A stretch of DNA of 64,000 nucleotides, from assembly GCA_032719365.1 (NCBI GenBank), contig CM064876.1, forward strand, positions 57,717,864 through 57,781,863. The letters run 5' to 3'. Both the position numbers and the translations under genes were made by a program. Of this stretch, positions 21,732 to 34,927 are shown piece after piece. The notes beneath the pieces were generated by a model that worked only from the letters and a program-made list of their open reading frames with translations, did no database searches and had not been told where the DNA came from. How positions within the stretch are numbered: position 1 is the first letter of the stretch; each line of letters opens with the position of its first letter. The DNA comes from Prinsepia uniflora (lineage: Eukaryota; Streptophyta; Magnoliopsida; Rosales; Rosaceae).

Positions 21732-22355
21732 AATTTGTGAACGGTTTGAAAGAAAATACAAAGAAAAGGAAGGAAAATGATGAAGGAGGAATGATGATGT
21801 TGTAATGATAGTGTTGGGAGGGAAACATGGAGCTGGAAACAAGGGATGGGTGACACTTGTCACTCATCCGGATGTGCACAGTCATCGGTTACTATTTATT
21901 ATTATATTATTATTTTAATCGAAGTCTCGGTTCGTTAATTCGTTTCCTTGACCATAACTTCGTCGTCGAATCTCCGATTTCGGCATGCCGCCTGTCATTG
22001 GATTCTTATCGACGATACCTACGTAACGGTCCTTGGAATGGACCTCTCGGTCAAAAAGTCAACATTTGGCCCCAATTGACCAAAATTACCAAAATACCCC
22101 TCATCTTCCGAACATCATAACTTTCTCCACGAATGTTGGAATCGAACGTGCCACCTGTCTATGAACTCGTGACGTCCCGAACTACGTCACGGTCATCGAT
22201 CAAAGTCTGTTTGACCGCCCGAACAAAAAGTCAACATTTTGCCCACGACTAGGGGCAAAACGGTCATTTTGCACATTTTGTCCGATTTCGACCTACTAAT
22301 CACCGATCAACCTCACTGATCAAGATTAATGACTAATCTATTAATTCGGGACGGG

Positions 22356-25300
22356 TGACAGGACCCGTCCCAACTGGACGTCAAAAACCGTACCCGATCC
22401 TGCTCCCGTCTGACAAGTCAACTAAAGGTCCGAAACTCCCTTTTAGTGCTTGCCAGACAAGGGATGTTTGCGCGGATTTCTGCTGCTGTCACTGCCTCAC
22501 GATCAGTCCCGAACGTCGTACCACGGCCTGGAGGGTCACAAAAGAGAAATGGTGTGAGTGGACAAAAATAACCTCTTATAAAAACATTTATCAAAATACA
22601 ATCTTACCCTCCAGTTTTCACAAACTTGCATGCATATCGTAAAACATGAGTGACCGATAAAATCAAAACATATTTTCCCATGGTCCATAAAACTCATGAT
22701 CACCAATTCAGTTCATGTTATAAAACATCAAATCCCGGCTCTCAGGCCAAAACATGTGAAAACATAATCACCTGGCCACAAGGACCAAAAACCCGTACTC
22801 AATACCAGTACATCATCACAATCAATACCAATCAGTATTACTTACCAGTGCACAATAAATATATCAATCCAATCAATCCTCACTACTCACTAGTGCATAA
22901 AATAACACCAATCACATCTGCACTACTCACAAGTGCACAATCAATCAAACTGCACTACTCACAAGTGCTGCACTACGCGTAGGCCAATATCCAGTCACTC
23001 TCTCGGGAATAAACACCTCTGGGCTCAACCTCCTCGGGCTCAGTCACCTCTGGGCGAACACATCCCCAGGATCAGACACCTCCGAGTGGTACATCCAGGC
23101 TCAGTATCATCCGAGAAGCTGACTACCATAGGATCAACTCCCGATCCTACAATCACATCCCCCAAGCTCCGGTCGTCTGGGTAATCCCCCCAAGCACCGA
23201 CCGTCTGGGAATATCACAATCACAATGAAAACCATCCCGGGACTTACATCCCAAAACATTTCAATCAAATATTGACTTCATACCAAGTCAAGGTCATTCT
23301 CAACTGGGTCTCAAGCCCAAAATACCTTTTACACATAAACCGTTAAAATCACATTTAAATCAATAGAATAATCCAAAAATCATCATTGACTCACCAACCA
23401 AGTCAAAACATCATTTTAGAAATCATTTAGACTCCGGGCCTAGCCCAAAACATCATCTGCACATTCCTCGTAAAACGTGCCTGAAAGACTGATTAAAATA
23501 ATCATAAAATCCCAATAAATCATTAATTTCACAATTTCACAAATGACTCCAAATCCGAGTCAAAATCACTATTCACTTGGGTTCTCATGCCCAAAATAAC
23601 ATTATCACGCAAATCCATGCGTTGCAACCTCCGTTGCCATTTTCACGTAAATTCACAAAGTCAATCACTGACTCATAACCCGAGTCCAAATATCATTTTC
23701 AATCCATGACTCAATAATCCGAGTCCAACCATTATTTTCAATCAATTTCAATCCCGGACTCATAAACCAAGTCCAAACATCATTTTTACCATATTTCGTA
23801 ATTTCTCGAAAATCGCTCAAAATAATAATATAATAATCATAAAACTGAGAAATTACCGGATTGAAACACAAATCATGCCCAAGCATATAAAATCATATAA
23901 TAAGGCATTAGAAATCATATATGCATGCATCACGGTTAGAAAACAAAGTCCACTCACACACACCGTCCAAAACGGTCCGTTTCCGAGCTGCACGTTTTTC
24001 CGTAAAATCTGGAAATCACAACTCCTGTCCAAAATCATTATAGAGGGTTACTAACATCTCAAAATACTTCATATAATTTTCCCCAATTTTTCCGGAATTT
24101 AAATACGTATTTTTATCGTAATACAAAACTTCGGATACGCGGAACATTAACGAAACAATATCCGATTTCATCGAAATCAACGTCAAAATGTTCGTTACAC
24201 TGAGAGGATCAAAAGTCATGTTGACCTCACCTTGAGACTAGGCCGGACGCGCCCCCACGCGCCGCCGTGAGGAGCTGCGCGTGAAACCCACGCGCCAGCT
24301 ACAGTGCTGTCTCCCTCACCCGTTTGCCTGGTAAACGGGTCGTTTAACCCGCGATCAGACCCGGTTTCAATCCTATCAATTCGACACTGAATTCATCAAT
24401 TGAGCATTCAAACAGCTTCGATTTAAGTTCAATTTAAGATCTGTGGACACAATTACAATCGAACTTACCTCAAACCTCATGATCACAGTTGATCATTCGA
24501 AGAACACCCCGCACACTGTTCATCCTCAGAACTCCCTCAATTTCAATCGATTTCTCTCAATTGATGCAACCAGAAGCTTCAGTGGATTCAGGTAAACTCT
24601 TTCCCCATCTCAATTGCATCAATTCATGGCTCAAACGCCACGACTCAAACTCGATTCTTCGTCACTGTGCAACTATGGAGTTCAGTCAATTTCAATCAGT
24701 TTCTTCCAATTGATGGATCCAGAAGCATCGTGGGATCCTCAGGAACACAATCCCCACATCAATTACACCGTTTGATCGCTCCAAGATCACGACACAGCCT
24801 CGATTTCTCTCACTGTTACCAAACCCGTTCAGAGCCAAATGAGCCTCAATTCAACTCGTTTTTGATTTGAAACAACTCGTCTCAACCTCAGGAAGCTGAA
24901 TGTGAGCTTCAATTTGATCCTCACGACCCCTCACTCGACATTTGAATTTCCCCCCAATTTTCTAAATTTTCGATTTTGATTTCATCCTCCCTCACTCTGT
25001 CCCGTGTGTTTCTCTCAATTAATACAATCTTCAAGTCTCACAATTCCCTCAATTCTGCCACAAGAAGGCAGCCAAGTCCCCCAGCTCACACACTCAATTG
25101 ATGTAGTTCACGGTAGAAGGAAATATGGAGGAAAAGGAAGAGAAAATGGAGGACAAGGATGATTAGGGATGATGATGATGTTGTAATGATGGTGTTGGGA
25201 GGGAAACATGGAGCTGGAATCAAGGGATGGGTGACACTTGTCACTCATCCGGATGTGCACAGTCACCGGGTACTGTTCATATTAAACTATTATTTTATTC

Positions 25301-25760
25301 CCGGTTCGTTCGGTTAATCGAGCCCGATTCCGTGACCATAACTTCGTCGTCGAATCTCCGATTTCGGCATGCCGCCTGTCGTTGGATTCGTATCGACGAG
25401 ACCTACGTAACGGTCCTTGGCCCTCGTCCGTTGGACTTCCCGGCCAAAAAGTCAACATTTGGCCCCTACTATGCCAAATTACCAAAATGCCCCTCATCTT
25501 CCGATCATCATAACTTTCACTACGAATGTCGGAATCGAACGTGCCACCTGTCTATGAACTCGTGACGTTCCGAACTACGTCACAGTCATCGGTCAAAGTC
25601 GGTTTGACCACCCGAACTAAAAGTCAACATTTTGCCCACGTTAGGGGCAAAACGGTCATTTTGCACGTTTCGTCCGATTTCACTCAACTAATCCCCGATT
25701 AGTCATTCTAGATCATGATTAATTAATATTCAATTCCGATATTCAGGACGGGTCATTACA
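22356..25760 (-). repeat. Solo LTR I2 nested in I1
   Basis: A complete LTR of about 3.4 kb that begins TGACAGGACCCG and ends GGTCATTACA. It is flanked by the direct repeat ACGGG at 22351-22355 and 25761-25765. Its right part (25220-25700) is clearly homologous to the right part of I1 (21840-22350). The perfect duplication and lack of any internal region identify a solo LTR left after LTR-LTR recombination. It contains CATGCATG motifs (about 22629, 23922), GTGAGTGG at 22555 and CCACTCAC at 23950. Confidence 0.92.
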
Positions 25761-25773
25761 ACGGGTCGTTACA

Positions 25774-26527
25774 GGCGAGGGGCGGCGCTGGGATCGTCCA
25801 CATCCGGGACCAACCGGCCGGAAGATCTCTAAGGGGGGAAGTTACCGAGGAGCACCCTCATCTTTACGGGGTAGTGGCTGGTCAGGTCTACATGGGGGCT
25901 CTCAGAGGATCAGATCGAGATTTAGTTCTGGATAGCATCAGTCTTGGAGTTGTGCATCAGGAGGGTCTTGGGATCGACCGAGGATAGTTAGTTGTTTTGC
26001 TAGTGGATGAGCGGGCCAGTATGCCCGAGATTGCCCTTTGCTGTCGAGGAACAGCGATATTGGAGGTGCTAGTGTTGCACAGAGTTCGGCTTCCAACACT
26101 GCTGGAGGCCGAGGACAGGGTGCTGAGCGTGGCGCGCGTGGGCGCGGACAGACTGCGGGGCCTAGGGCTCGTGTTTTTACAGTGACTCAGCAGCAGGCGA
26201 GGTTAGCCCCAGGCGTGGTTACATGTACACTTCATATCTCGAACCTTCTTGTACGTGTATTGATGGATGCGGGGGCTACACATTCTTTCATTTCGAGGAG
26301 TTGTGCTGGTATGCTAGATTGTGTGGTATCAGCCTTAGATAGCGAGATGGGTGTTGACACTCCGCTGGGCTTCGTGTACTTAGTAAATCAGGTGATTCAG
26401 AGGTGCCCAGTGAGAATTGAGGATGTGGATCTACCAACAGACTTGATTATTATGGATATCCATGACTTCGATGTGATTTTAGGGATGGATTGGTTATCAG
26501 AGCATGGGTCGCTTATGGATTGGTTAT
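25774..26527 (+). pseudogene. Second C unit: gag C-terminus and protease remnant
   Basis: It continues the C frame after the I1/I2 insertion. The nucleocapsid knuckle is decayed: Cys-Phe-Ala-Ser and a Gln where the His should be, ending YARDC. The retropepsin site is intact, VLMDAGATHSFIS near 26261-26297, followed by MGVDTPLG and DVILGMDWLSEHGS. The frame is cut after 26511. ATGGATTGGTTATC (26486) is repeated at 26516, exactly at the junction to LTR fragment J. Nothing downstream of the protease of this unit is present in the window. Confidence 0.87.
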
Positions 26528-28362
26528 CGGGCCCCTGGCCCGATGCTTCATTCAATCAAATGGACTCTAAGTCCAATAGTTCGTAAACCAAATGGGACTC
26601 AAGCCCGATTCCATATTTCCAAATCCAAAATCATACCATTGAACCATTATTAAAACCATAAACCTCAATATACGTGCAAATACGAAAAACATCTCAAAAT
26701 ACATGCAAATATGTAAATCAGCAATACCACAATCATCATCGTAGAAATCACATATGTAAAACATATAATACAGTTATGCATGCATCACAGTTTAGAAACT
26801 AATGTCCACTCACGTATCGTCCTACGCTACCACCTCGATATGTGTGCCATAAGCCTCCCCGAGCTAAATCATCGTCCTCGGAATATCCGAACCTGTCCAA
26901 ATCACATTCTAAGGTCACTAACACTTCCAATAACCTTCCATTAAACCCCTATAATTTTTCTGAATTTTTAAAAGTATTTAAACTAGTCCTTAAACCTTAA
27001 AACACCCCAGAACTATATCGAAACGATGTCCGATCGACTCGAAACTTGTCCCACGTGAACACTTACATGTTGAACACTTCTTCCAGATCTGCCCCACGCA
27101 CAGCCTAAAGGCACTGCGCGCGGGAGTCACGCGCCGGCTACTGCCCATCCCTGTCCTGCAATCAAACCGATTCAGACCGGTTTCTGCAAATTCAGTCAAC
27201 TCGAACCGGCGTGATCGGTTTTCCCTCAATTTTCCATCTTTTTTAGTCATGTTAAGTCCTATAATTTCTTCCCAATGTTTACAATCGATCTATCTAGCTA
27301 AAACTTTGAAAACAAGTCCGTCACTTACCATAATTCCAAGCTCGATCGACTCACTTCAACGTCTAGAAGCTTACCTAAGAAACCAATTCTATCAAAAACA
27401 CATAAATCACAATCTGCCATTTTTGAATGCAAATAGAGGCCTCACGAGTTCTTACCTCTTCTCATCGTCATAGGGCACTGCCGTGGCCACCACTAGCCTC
27501 AGCTCAACCTCCCTTTCAACTTTCATTCATTTATCACAGACGTCTGATAAGGTTTGAGAGGTTTTAATTCACGATCACTCACAAACCCCCTGTTTTCTTC
27601 CTTTTCGACCTACACTCACCTAAGACACACACTCTGTTTTTCACTTTCTCGGTTGACCCTCACTGAACACCAGTTTCAAAACTCACCACCAGCATCGTCT
27701 CACCTCACTCTCACATTTCTATTCACGTACTAACAACAACAACAACAAGGGAATGAAGGGCATATATATAGAACTGGGCACACGGGTTATGGGAGCACAA
27801 AAGAGATGTAGCTGATGTTGGATGATGATGAGTGGTCAGATGTGAGAAATTGATGGTGAGGATGAGTGGGTGAGGGATATCTGAATGGCTAGGGGGGTGT
27901 GAGATGAGAGATGTGTGTGTTTCATTAAATATATATATATATAATTAGCCAATGGGAACAAGATCCACCTTTGGGGGAATTTAGGTCGTGGGATAAGTGA
28001 CACTTATCACTCATCCAAGGGTTCCTGATTAATCAATTGGTTACCAAGTTTTAATGTTATCTTAATTAAATCTCGAGTCATAAGTTTAGTCGATTCCGCT
28101 CCCGTGACCATAACTTTCCCGTTCGACGTCCGATTTCGATGTGCCACCTATCTACGTACTCATAACATCTTGATCTACGTAACGGTCCTCGGTCCTCGTA
28201 TGTTTGACTTCCCGAGTCAAAAGTCAACATTTTGCCCAATTCTAGGGGCAAAATGGTCATTTTTCATCGTCCGTCCGAATTCTCTTAACTAATCCCCGAT
28301 TAGTCCTTCTAAATCTATAATTAATTCATATTAAATTCCGATATTCGGGACGGGTCGTTACA
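26528..28362 (-). repeat. Truncated LTR J
   Basis: A minus-oriented LTR of the E/F/I group whose right end is intact (GGGACGGGTCGTTACA ending at 28362). The left end starts in the middle of the LTR, in a GGGCC-CCT-GGCCC hairpin unit. It retains one CATGCATG (26777) with CCACTCAC at 26805, and an ATATAT run at 27928-27942 in the place of the LTR promoter. It adjoins the protease of element B on the right, so it probably belonged to an element that inserted into B. Confidence 0.82.
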
Positions 28363-29581
28363 CTAAATCACATGGTTTACTATAAATACATCCCATGTGG
28401 GGGTACTAACTCCCATATCAACACCCAGAGGGGACACCTCCCCATTTATTAATACAACAAAATTTCTAGAAACAAAAGAATGTGTAGCCCCGAGATCAAT
28501 CAAAATACATGCAACATAATTATAAATAGTAAGTGTACCTGCTACCACACCTGGTACCTCTCGAGCCTCTTGCCCAGTGACAACAAAAACTCTGGCTCGT
28601 GGTCCCGAAGGCTGACCACGTCCTCTCGAATTACTCTCGGTTCCACTAGTCTAAGTCTGACATCCTCCAGATGTACCTGAAGTCTAACCTTGATCCGCCC
28701 TGTCTTGATTTGTCACATTGACACCCGAACGACGCGGATAGTTCCTCTGTATTTGTCCTTGCTCTCCGAACCTATAACAACGAGTCACAAAAAGCTGTAT
28801 CGGCCTCCTCTCTTGTCTGCCAGTAGACTAAACAGAAGCTCTACTAGACTAGCCTGACATCTGGGATCTCGACCCTGAACTCTTAGAAACTTTCAAACTA
28901 GTCCCTCTACTATCTGGACTTGAATGATAACCACCAGATGATACAGAACTCAAACCACCCCTCCTCGGGGCTCTTTAACTAAATGTACGAGTATAAGGGA
29001 GTTCAGGCCTCTACTCAGTACCTTGTCGCTGGTCTGCAAAACAAGACTCCATATGAATAGCAGCATCCAATAACTCCCTCAGAGTAGCAACGGAACCCAT
29101 TGTAACTATGTCCCAAATCTCATCGTGTAAACCCATCTCAAACTTGCGTCATTTATCCGCCTTTGTCGCCACCACTACGGGAACAAAGCGAGATAGTGTC
29201 ATGAACTCCTGCTCATACAGAGTCACCGTTAGGTTTCCTTGTCGCAAACGAAAGAAATCAATCTCTCGAGCAACTATAAGATCGGGGGTAGAATTGATGT
29301 CAAAATCTATCTTTAAAGGCATCCCAAGTCACTTCATGAACATCTCAGCCCGTCAACTGCAGTCCCCGCCACCACTGGCAAGTCAGCTTAGTCAACTGAA
29401 AGGTGGAAATCAGTACCTTGTCCTCAGGAAGACACCTAATAATCTAAAAAATCATCTCCATTCGTGTCACCCATTCTTCCGCCTGTAGCGGGCTCACCCG
29501 GATTGGAAATGTAGGAGCCCCCAAATAATAGGCTCTCTTAAGATCTGGGCCTTCTCTAGCTGTGGCCAGGGATCACGTCAT
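28363..29581 (-). pseudogene. Chromovirus B gag and protease, broken
   Basis: Read from the Met codon at 29581 downwards, gag shows REIDFF, RQGNLTV, LYEQEFMTLSRF and RKFEMGLHDEI, homologous to gag of A (AKEVEFLQLIQGDL, VADYEQNFLNLANF), but with many stops and frame changes. The protease at about 28550-28363 reads CILIDLGATHSFVS and MGVSTPTWDVF. The residue after the catalytic Asp is Leu where Ala, Ser or Thr is usual. The gene ends at the junction with LTR J. The missing part between protease and RT is not recovered on the far side (14281). Confidence 0.86.
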
Positions 29582-29678
29582 GAAGGCATAATCGTAACGC
29601 CTTCGTACACCCCCTTGAAACACACACATCGAAGTAACGCAACCGCACTAACAAGTGCACTCACAACCAAAACCTATG

Positions 29679-29691
29679 CTCTGATACCAAG
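29679..29691 (-). other. Primer binding site of element B
   Basis: The plus strand reads GCTCTGATACCAA, which on the minus strand is TTGGTATCAGAGC, the initiator tRNA-Met primer site. It lies two bases from the LTR boundary at 29693. Confidence 0.92.
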
Positions 29692-29692
29692 T

Positions 29693-32249
29693 TGACAGGA
29701 TCTCTCCCGGAAACCGGGGAGATCCAGCTACCGTCTGACAGATGACTCCAACAACTTGTTTAGGCCAAGATAAAAGCACTAACCCGAATACTTCCGTCAG
29801 ACCTGGGCTATCATACTTATTGACAGAGCATAAGTTCTATTAATACACACAAAAGGAAAAGTCTAGGTCTACCCTAGCAAACTGTATAGTGCGCAGAGTC
29901 CCACTTATTTATATGCCTTCAGCAACAACCGATCCCCGATACTTCGTCATAGCTTGGAGGGTAGTTTTAAAAACCCAATTTTACATGGACGAAAAATAAA
30001 TTTATGCTACAATAACTCTGAAAATCTATTTATAACATACAAGTCACCCTCCGTTTTATAAAACAAGGCATGCATACTAGAAATTAAGCCTTTTTGGTAA
30101 AACAAGCAATCAACCAATAAATCTCAGGTTATGCGTGCTTATAAGAAATGTAGCAATACTATAAAACATGTCAACACATAAAAGAAAATGAGAATCAGGC
30201 ACGCATCCCTATACCAACCATCAACCCATCCTCGATGTCAGCAAGACAAATACCACATGAAATACGCTATTTCGGTAGGCTAAGATTACTTGGGAACTAC
30301 GGAGTCCTAGACTCGACGTCCGAGTGTGGACCGGCTCAGGAACTACGGAGTATTACCTCGACGTCTGAGTCAAGGTCCTAATCTCAGGAACTTGATAGCA
30401 TTACCTCGGCGTCTGAGACTACTCACAATATCGGTCTCAGAAACTACGGAGCTTTACCTTGACGTCCGAGACCGTCCACCCAAACTAGCATCTCGAGGAG
30501 GGTCTCCACATTGCATATCACAATCATCACAATTACCGAGGAACCACATAACCATCACAACAACAATTCAACCGTAACTACATAAAACAACCATTACCTG
30601 TTCCATAAATTTATACAAAGTCCAAGTCTACCAATCATCATCCAAATCATATAAACATGACATAATACACATAAAACCATTTTCCACAACTCACTGAGTA
30701 TCCAGGCTTTAATAAACCCTATTTCCTCGCAAAACATGTTAATAACATTTTTTCTTAATTATTCATAAGAAATCCTCGAAATCGATATAGAAACTTAATA
30801 AATCAAACATTATGAAAACACGTAGGAAACCAATAAAATAATCAGGTTTGCATGCATAAGTTTAAATGAAAGAAAAGTCCACTCACAGGTGTGCTAACGT
30901 TGCTAAACCACGGTTTGCTTGCTCCCCTCAGCTCCTGAATCCGTATCGCCTGTCAATCCACACCAAATTTAGGTAATAACAGTCCTAGACAAGGTCTTAA
31001 AGAAAACCCTAAGTTCCGAGGTTTAAATACAAATTTTTACGGATTGTACAACGCGAGACATAAACTGAAACCCATTAAAAACCCTTCGAGAGGGTGTCTG
31101 ATTGCCTCGAAACCATCACCAATGGATACAGAAGATCGAAAACTATCGGCAACGCGTTGCTGTATCTCGAGAATCGCCACCACTCGCAGGCAGAAGTCTG
31201 GCGACCTACTACGCGCGTTCCCACGCTCACACGTGTCATCCCACGAGCACCCACGCGTGGGTACAGTCTGCTACTGACATGGCTACCATGCAAGTAGACA
31301 TTTCTAACAAGCTCGCCACATGGCTGACACGTGGCATCTATATGTCAACCATGTCATCTGCCACGTTAGCTAACATTTCAGCTTCTACATCATCAGTTGT
31401 TAGAACTTCTTTGCCATGTGGACTGCCATGTCAGCATGGGTCATATCATCATCGTCAAGCTCGTGACGGCTTGCCCCGTTTCTCTTGTATTGGGTTTTCT
31501 CACCTAACGGGTCGACCCGGTCTTAAAACCGTCATTTCTAACTCGTTTTTCTCCATTCTTCGACCAAAATAACCTAATCACCTTCTAGAACAGATCTACA
31601 GACTGAAAAACATAAGAAAACGACATGATTTCATACCTTACCTTTGAAAATCTTTCTAGAGTTCGGTCTCTGTTCCACGTCTTGCTCCTCCTTTCTACCG
31701 ATGTGAAGCTTTGTACGTGCTCAAAGAATGTTTCCTGCACCTTAGTTCTGTGTTTCCCCATAGAAAAACCTAGAAGCACAATTCCTTTGATTGGAAGATT
31801 TTCTCTCTTGCGGTTTCTTCTTCTTGTATAATCATACCCTCTCTGGTTCCCGCTCACACCTTCTCTTCTCTTCGTTCTCTATTTCTTCCTTCTTTCCTGT
31901 CCTTGTTATCTATCTATCTCCTCTCTTTTTTTCGCTCTCGGCCGAACACCTAAAATATCACACGCACACACACACATTGATGCACGGTGAGGCGGTTGCA
32001 CACTCCCCTAAAAGATCAAATACACTTGTCAACTAGTGTGGGGCATACTAAGGGATTTTTATAGGGTAAAAACCAAAATTTACCCTTCGGGTGGCAAATG
32101 ACCATAATGCCCCTCACCAATTATTGATCGCCAAATCACTTTCTGAAACCTAAGCAACACATACTAACCATTTATGAAATCTTCATTCCAAACCTACACG
32201 ACTACGGTCCCAAAAAGTTTATAAATCAAACGAATCGAAGAAAATCAAC
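29693..32249 (-). repeat. 5' LTR of chromovirus B
   Basis: It starts TGACAGGATC next to the PBS and aligns with 1-1487 over its right part. Compared with that copy it lacks the last 15 or so bases ending GTTACA, so its outer end has been lost. On the LTR sense strand a TATA box CTATAAAAA is at 32055-32063. It has CATGCATG-type motifs at 30068 and 30849 and CCACTCAC near 30880. The sequences of the two B LTRs differ by large deletions and many substitutions, so B is the oldest element of this nest. Confidence 0.88.
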
Positions 32250-32320
32250 AAAATCACTATTAGGAACAAAATCGTCCTTTTCCATTAAAACATTATTCAC
32301 AAACAACACTCGGCATTATT

Positions 32321-32343
32321 GGGGGGGGGGGGGGGGGGGGGGG
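32321..32343. repeat. Poly-G tract (23 G)
   Basis: Twenty-three consecutive G residues just outside the truncated B LTR. Such a run can form G-quadruplex DNA and is prone to slippage and sequencing error. Confidence 0.97.
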
Positions 32344-34880
32344 TACATCGCGTCTCCTTGCCCGCATTCGCCTACAACCCCATGCCGAAGTCAACGTCTA
32401 GACCGCTGCGCGCATCTGCCGAAGCCCATGCTTCATGTTAGCTCACCCAAGCTGAACCTGCTCCTCCTTGTCAGCACAGCCTTGCCGAGCTCCAACCTCT
32501 CCACCTACCCCCTTTTGCAGATTTTCCATTACTTTTTTTTCACCTAAAATCAGAATAAATTCATCATTTCATCATTTAATTTTATTGTACTTTTATTTTA
32601 TTTTATTTGTAATTTTTAGTGGCACTCGCTCTATAAATAGGGAGGCCATTTCATTGTAAAACCCTATACTCCTTCTCTATTTTTTTGCTCCCTCTTTTAG
32701 CTTCTTTTAGTTATTTTCTTTATTTTTTCTTAGATTTTCTTTAGACTTCTCTTTGTACACATTTTTATAGTTTCCTTAAGAAAATCTTAAGGCTAGGTAA
32801 TTCTAAGGCAATTCGAGAGTTTTTAAGAGCAAATTCCTCGTATTGCTTCTTCCATCTTTACAAGGTTATGCCTACTGTCAGGGATTCTTGTGAAAAACCA
32901 TCTTTTTCTTTTTAAACTCTTGTTATTGTTTCAATTTTACTTATAATTCATTATATGTGGGGTACGATCTCGATGTTTTTTACTTTATGAATTTTAGTTA
33001 TTTCATATGTTTTAGTGCTTAAACTTCAATTCAACGCTAAGTGTCTACCGTTGTCGATACACTTAGAAGAAGATTGAAGAGATTTAAGGTTGATCATTGT
33101 GGATGCATTAAATCAATAACTTAAGGTGGATTATATTGTAAGTGTCTGTTGTTGTCGGTGCATTTATAATATTGAAAAATGTATGCATGTGATTGAGATG
33201 ATAAATGTATTGTAGGAGTAGTTTAAATAATATGATTGTTAATTTGAATTTACTTACAAAAAAGTGTCGTTTTTGTCTATGAAACTAATCTATGGTTTGT
33301 AAATTCTAGTTAGCATAAGAGTTTGCATTTCATTTCTTAGTTTATGTAAAAATGTAGTTTCGGCTACAACTCTTTTCAAAAACCCCCCATTTCATTATTT
33401 AATTATTTAATTCTTTGATTCATGTATTCATTCATTATTTTATTATTTGATTATTTATTATTCTTTTCACTAACCATTATTTAATGTTCCCTAATTTTCC
33501 CAGTTAAGAATGATCCCTATTTACTGATACTACATCTACTTGAATTACGTGTTTATTTAAATGCGTAGTCCAAGCGTATCACTAGTCTATCTCATCGTCC
33601 AATATCAATTAACTCAACAACATCTTGTAGATACAAAGTATAATCCCAATAATCAAGGCCTTTATAGTACCCATTGACCTTAATAATAGATATATCATAC
33701 TAGTAGTCTAACCCTAACTAAAGGGATAAACTCCCAAAGCCCAAACCAAAAGTCCAAAAACCCCGAACCCTAATCCTAACTAAGTCACACATTATCACGA
33801 TATCACTCATTCATTTCACTCCGTGTCTCTCTCACGACTGACACTCACATACACCACTCTTCTCTCTTTACTTGTAATAGAACAGCATCACAAGCACAAT
33901 CCAAGTCCCAAACAACCAACGACAATACAAATGACATCGATCCATCCAAGATCCAACCTTTTCCTCTCTTAGTCTCGCCAATTCGGCTCTCTCCCCCTCA
34001 TTTTTTCGCAGCGGCCATCACTTTCCTTTCGACTCTCTCCCTCTCATCTCCCTCTTCGATTCTTCCGTAATACATTCTTGGTATGCCAAATCAGGTAAAT
34101 GGTTTAACTGAACTCATAAATACTTGAGAATCAACATATTTTGGTCTCACTTTTCTCGATCTCTTCTTGTTATATTTTGGGCTAGCACATTGAATGCTGA
34201 TTTGAGTTTAGTATATTGCTTCTTGAATAATTCATAATAGTTGTGTTCATCATTTATATGATCTTGATTAATACTTTCACCAAATCATATAACATTTCCC
34301 AAAAGATAGTTGTAATCAACTGAACTTCATGACTGCTAGATTATGATTTGTCGTTAATTTTGTAGTGGATTTTCTACTCTTTTCTGTATTGTGAGGGAAT
34401 GTTTTCTTAGTGCTTTGGTTGTGGGGGATGAAATTTCATTATCAGGTGTCCAAACTTTCATATTATATTATTAGGTAGTTATCCTCAGAGCTGAGTGTTG
34501 TGCTGCAGCTTTCTGAAGCTCTAAGCATCAGAAATTTGATTATTTGATAGTAAATTGCAAGCATTATTTAAGAAGTAGTGTTTCTTAGGCTTCTTACTAG
34601 TTAAGGCCCCCTAAAGTGCTGATAAGTACTATCGTATAGTCCATATATGTCTGATTATTTGATTTATGCATTGGTTGGAGGCAACTTCTTTGTTTTATTC
34701 ATTAAATTGCAATACAGATATATCATATTTGGTACAAAATTTGTCTCGGTGTATGAGAGATGGTATGATTCCCAAGAAATCTAGTACTTGCCATCTTTAT
34801 ACTTATTGCAGCATCCTACATTTATTATGAGTTGTTGTTGAAAGAAGTTAGCATGAATTATACCCTCGTTTTAATCCTTT
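32344..34880. other. Non-coding AT-rich stretch of unknown origin
   Basis: I find no supported gene. A TATA box in good context (CTATAAATAG, 32631-32640) is followed by T-rich sequence resembling a plant promoter and leader or a small LTR. AGTGTCTACCGTTGTCG-like words are repeated about 99 bp apart (33040, 33139). CCCTAAC-like words near 33705-33780 are scattered and not telomeric. A CT-rich, leader-like segment lies at 33955-34070. No TG..CA ends with duplications were recognised, so an old transposon cannot be named. Confidence 0.5.
32631..32640 (+). promoter_or_regulatory. TATA box of an unidentified promoter
   Basis: CTATAAATAG followed by GGAGGCC and a pyrimidine-rich stretch from about 32665. 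The spacing and composition fit a plant Pol II core promoter. There is no recognised reading frame downstream. Confidence 0.4.
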
Positions 34881-34927
34881 TCGATTCTAGGGGCAGTTGT
34901 GGAATTGATGCACATGAAAGTTAGTAC
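34881..34927 (+). pseudogene. CACTA transposase TNP2 relic, part upstream of element F
   Basis: The frame reading ELMHMKVS fits the TNP2 segment that precedes the part found after element F (43800 onwards). F inserted here with an AGTAC duplication. The stretch is too short to assign alone; the call rests on continuity across the insertion. Confidence 0.5.

Larger units (their letters stand above)
19086..25773 (-). repeat. Solo LTR I1 (split by solo LTR I2)
   Basis: A minus-oriented LTR of the E/F type. Its left end (GACCCATCCC and following) matches the E LTR at 50223 and its right end finishes TCGTTACA at 25766-25773. I2 lies inside it, eight bases from that end, so I1 consists of 19086-22355 plus 25766-25773. 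It interrupts the gag-pro frame of C. The first few bases are altered (CAACAG instead of TGACAC), so the exact start could be 19086-19091. A candidate flanking duplication (TGCGA left, GGCGA right) is imperfect. No internal region or partner LTR is present. Confidence 0.82.

Noticed and set aside
33700..33785. CCCTAA-like words suggesting an interstitial telomere
   Set aside because: Only isolated, irregular copies are present, with no tandem TTTAGGG array.
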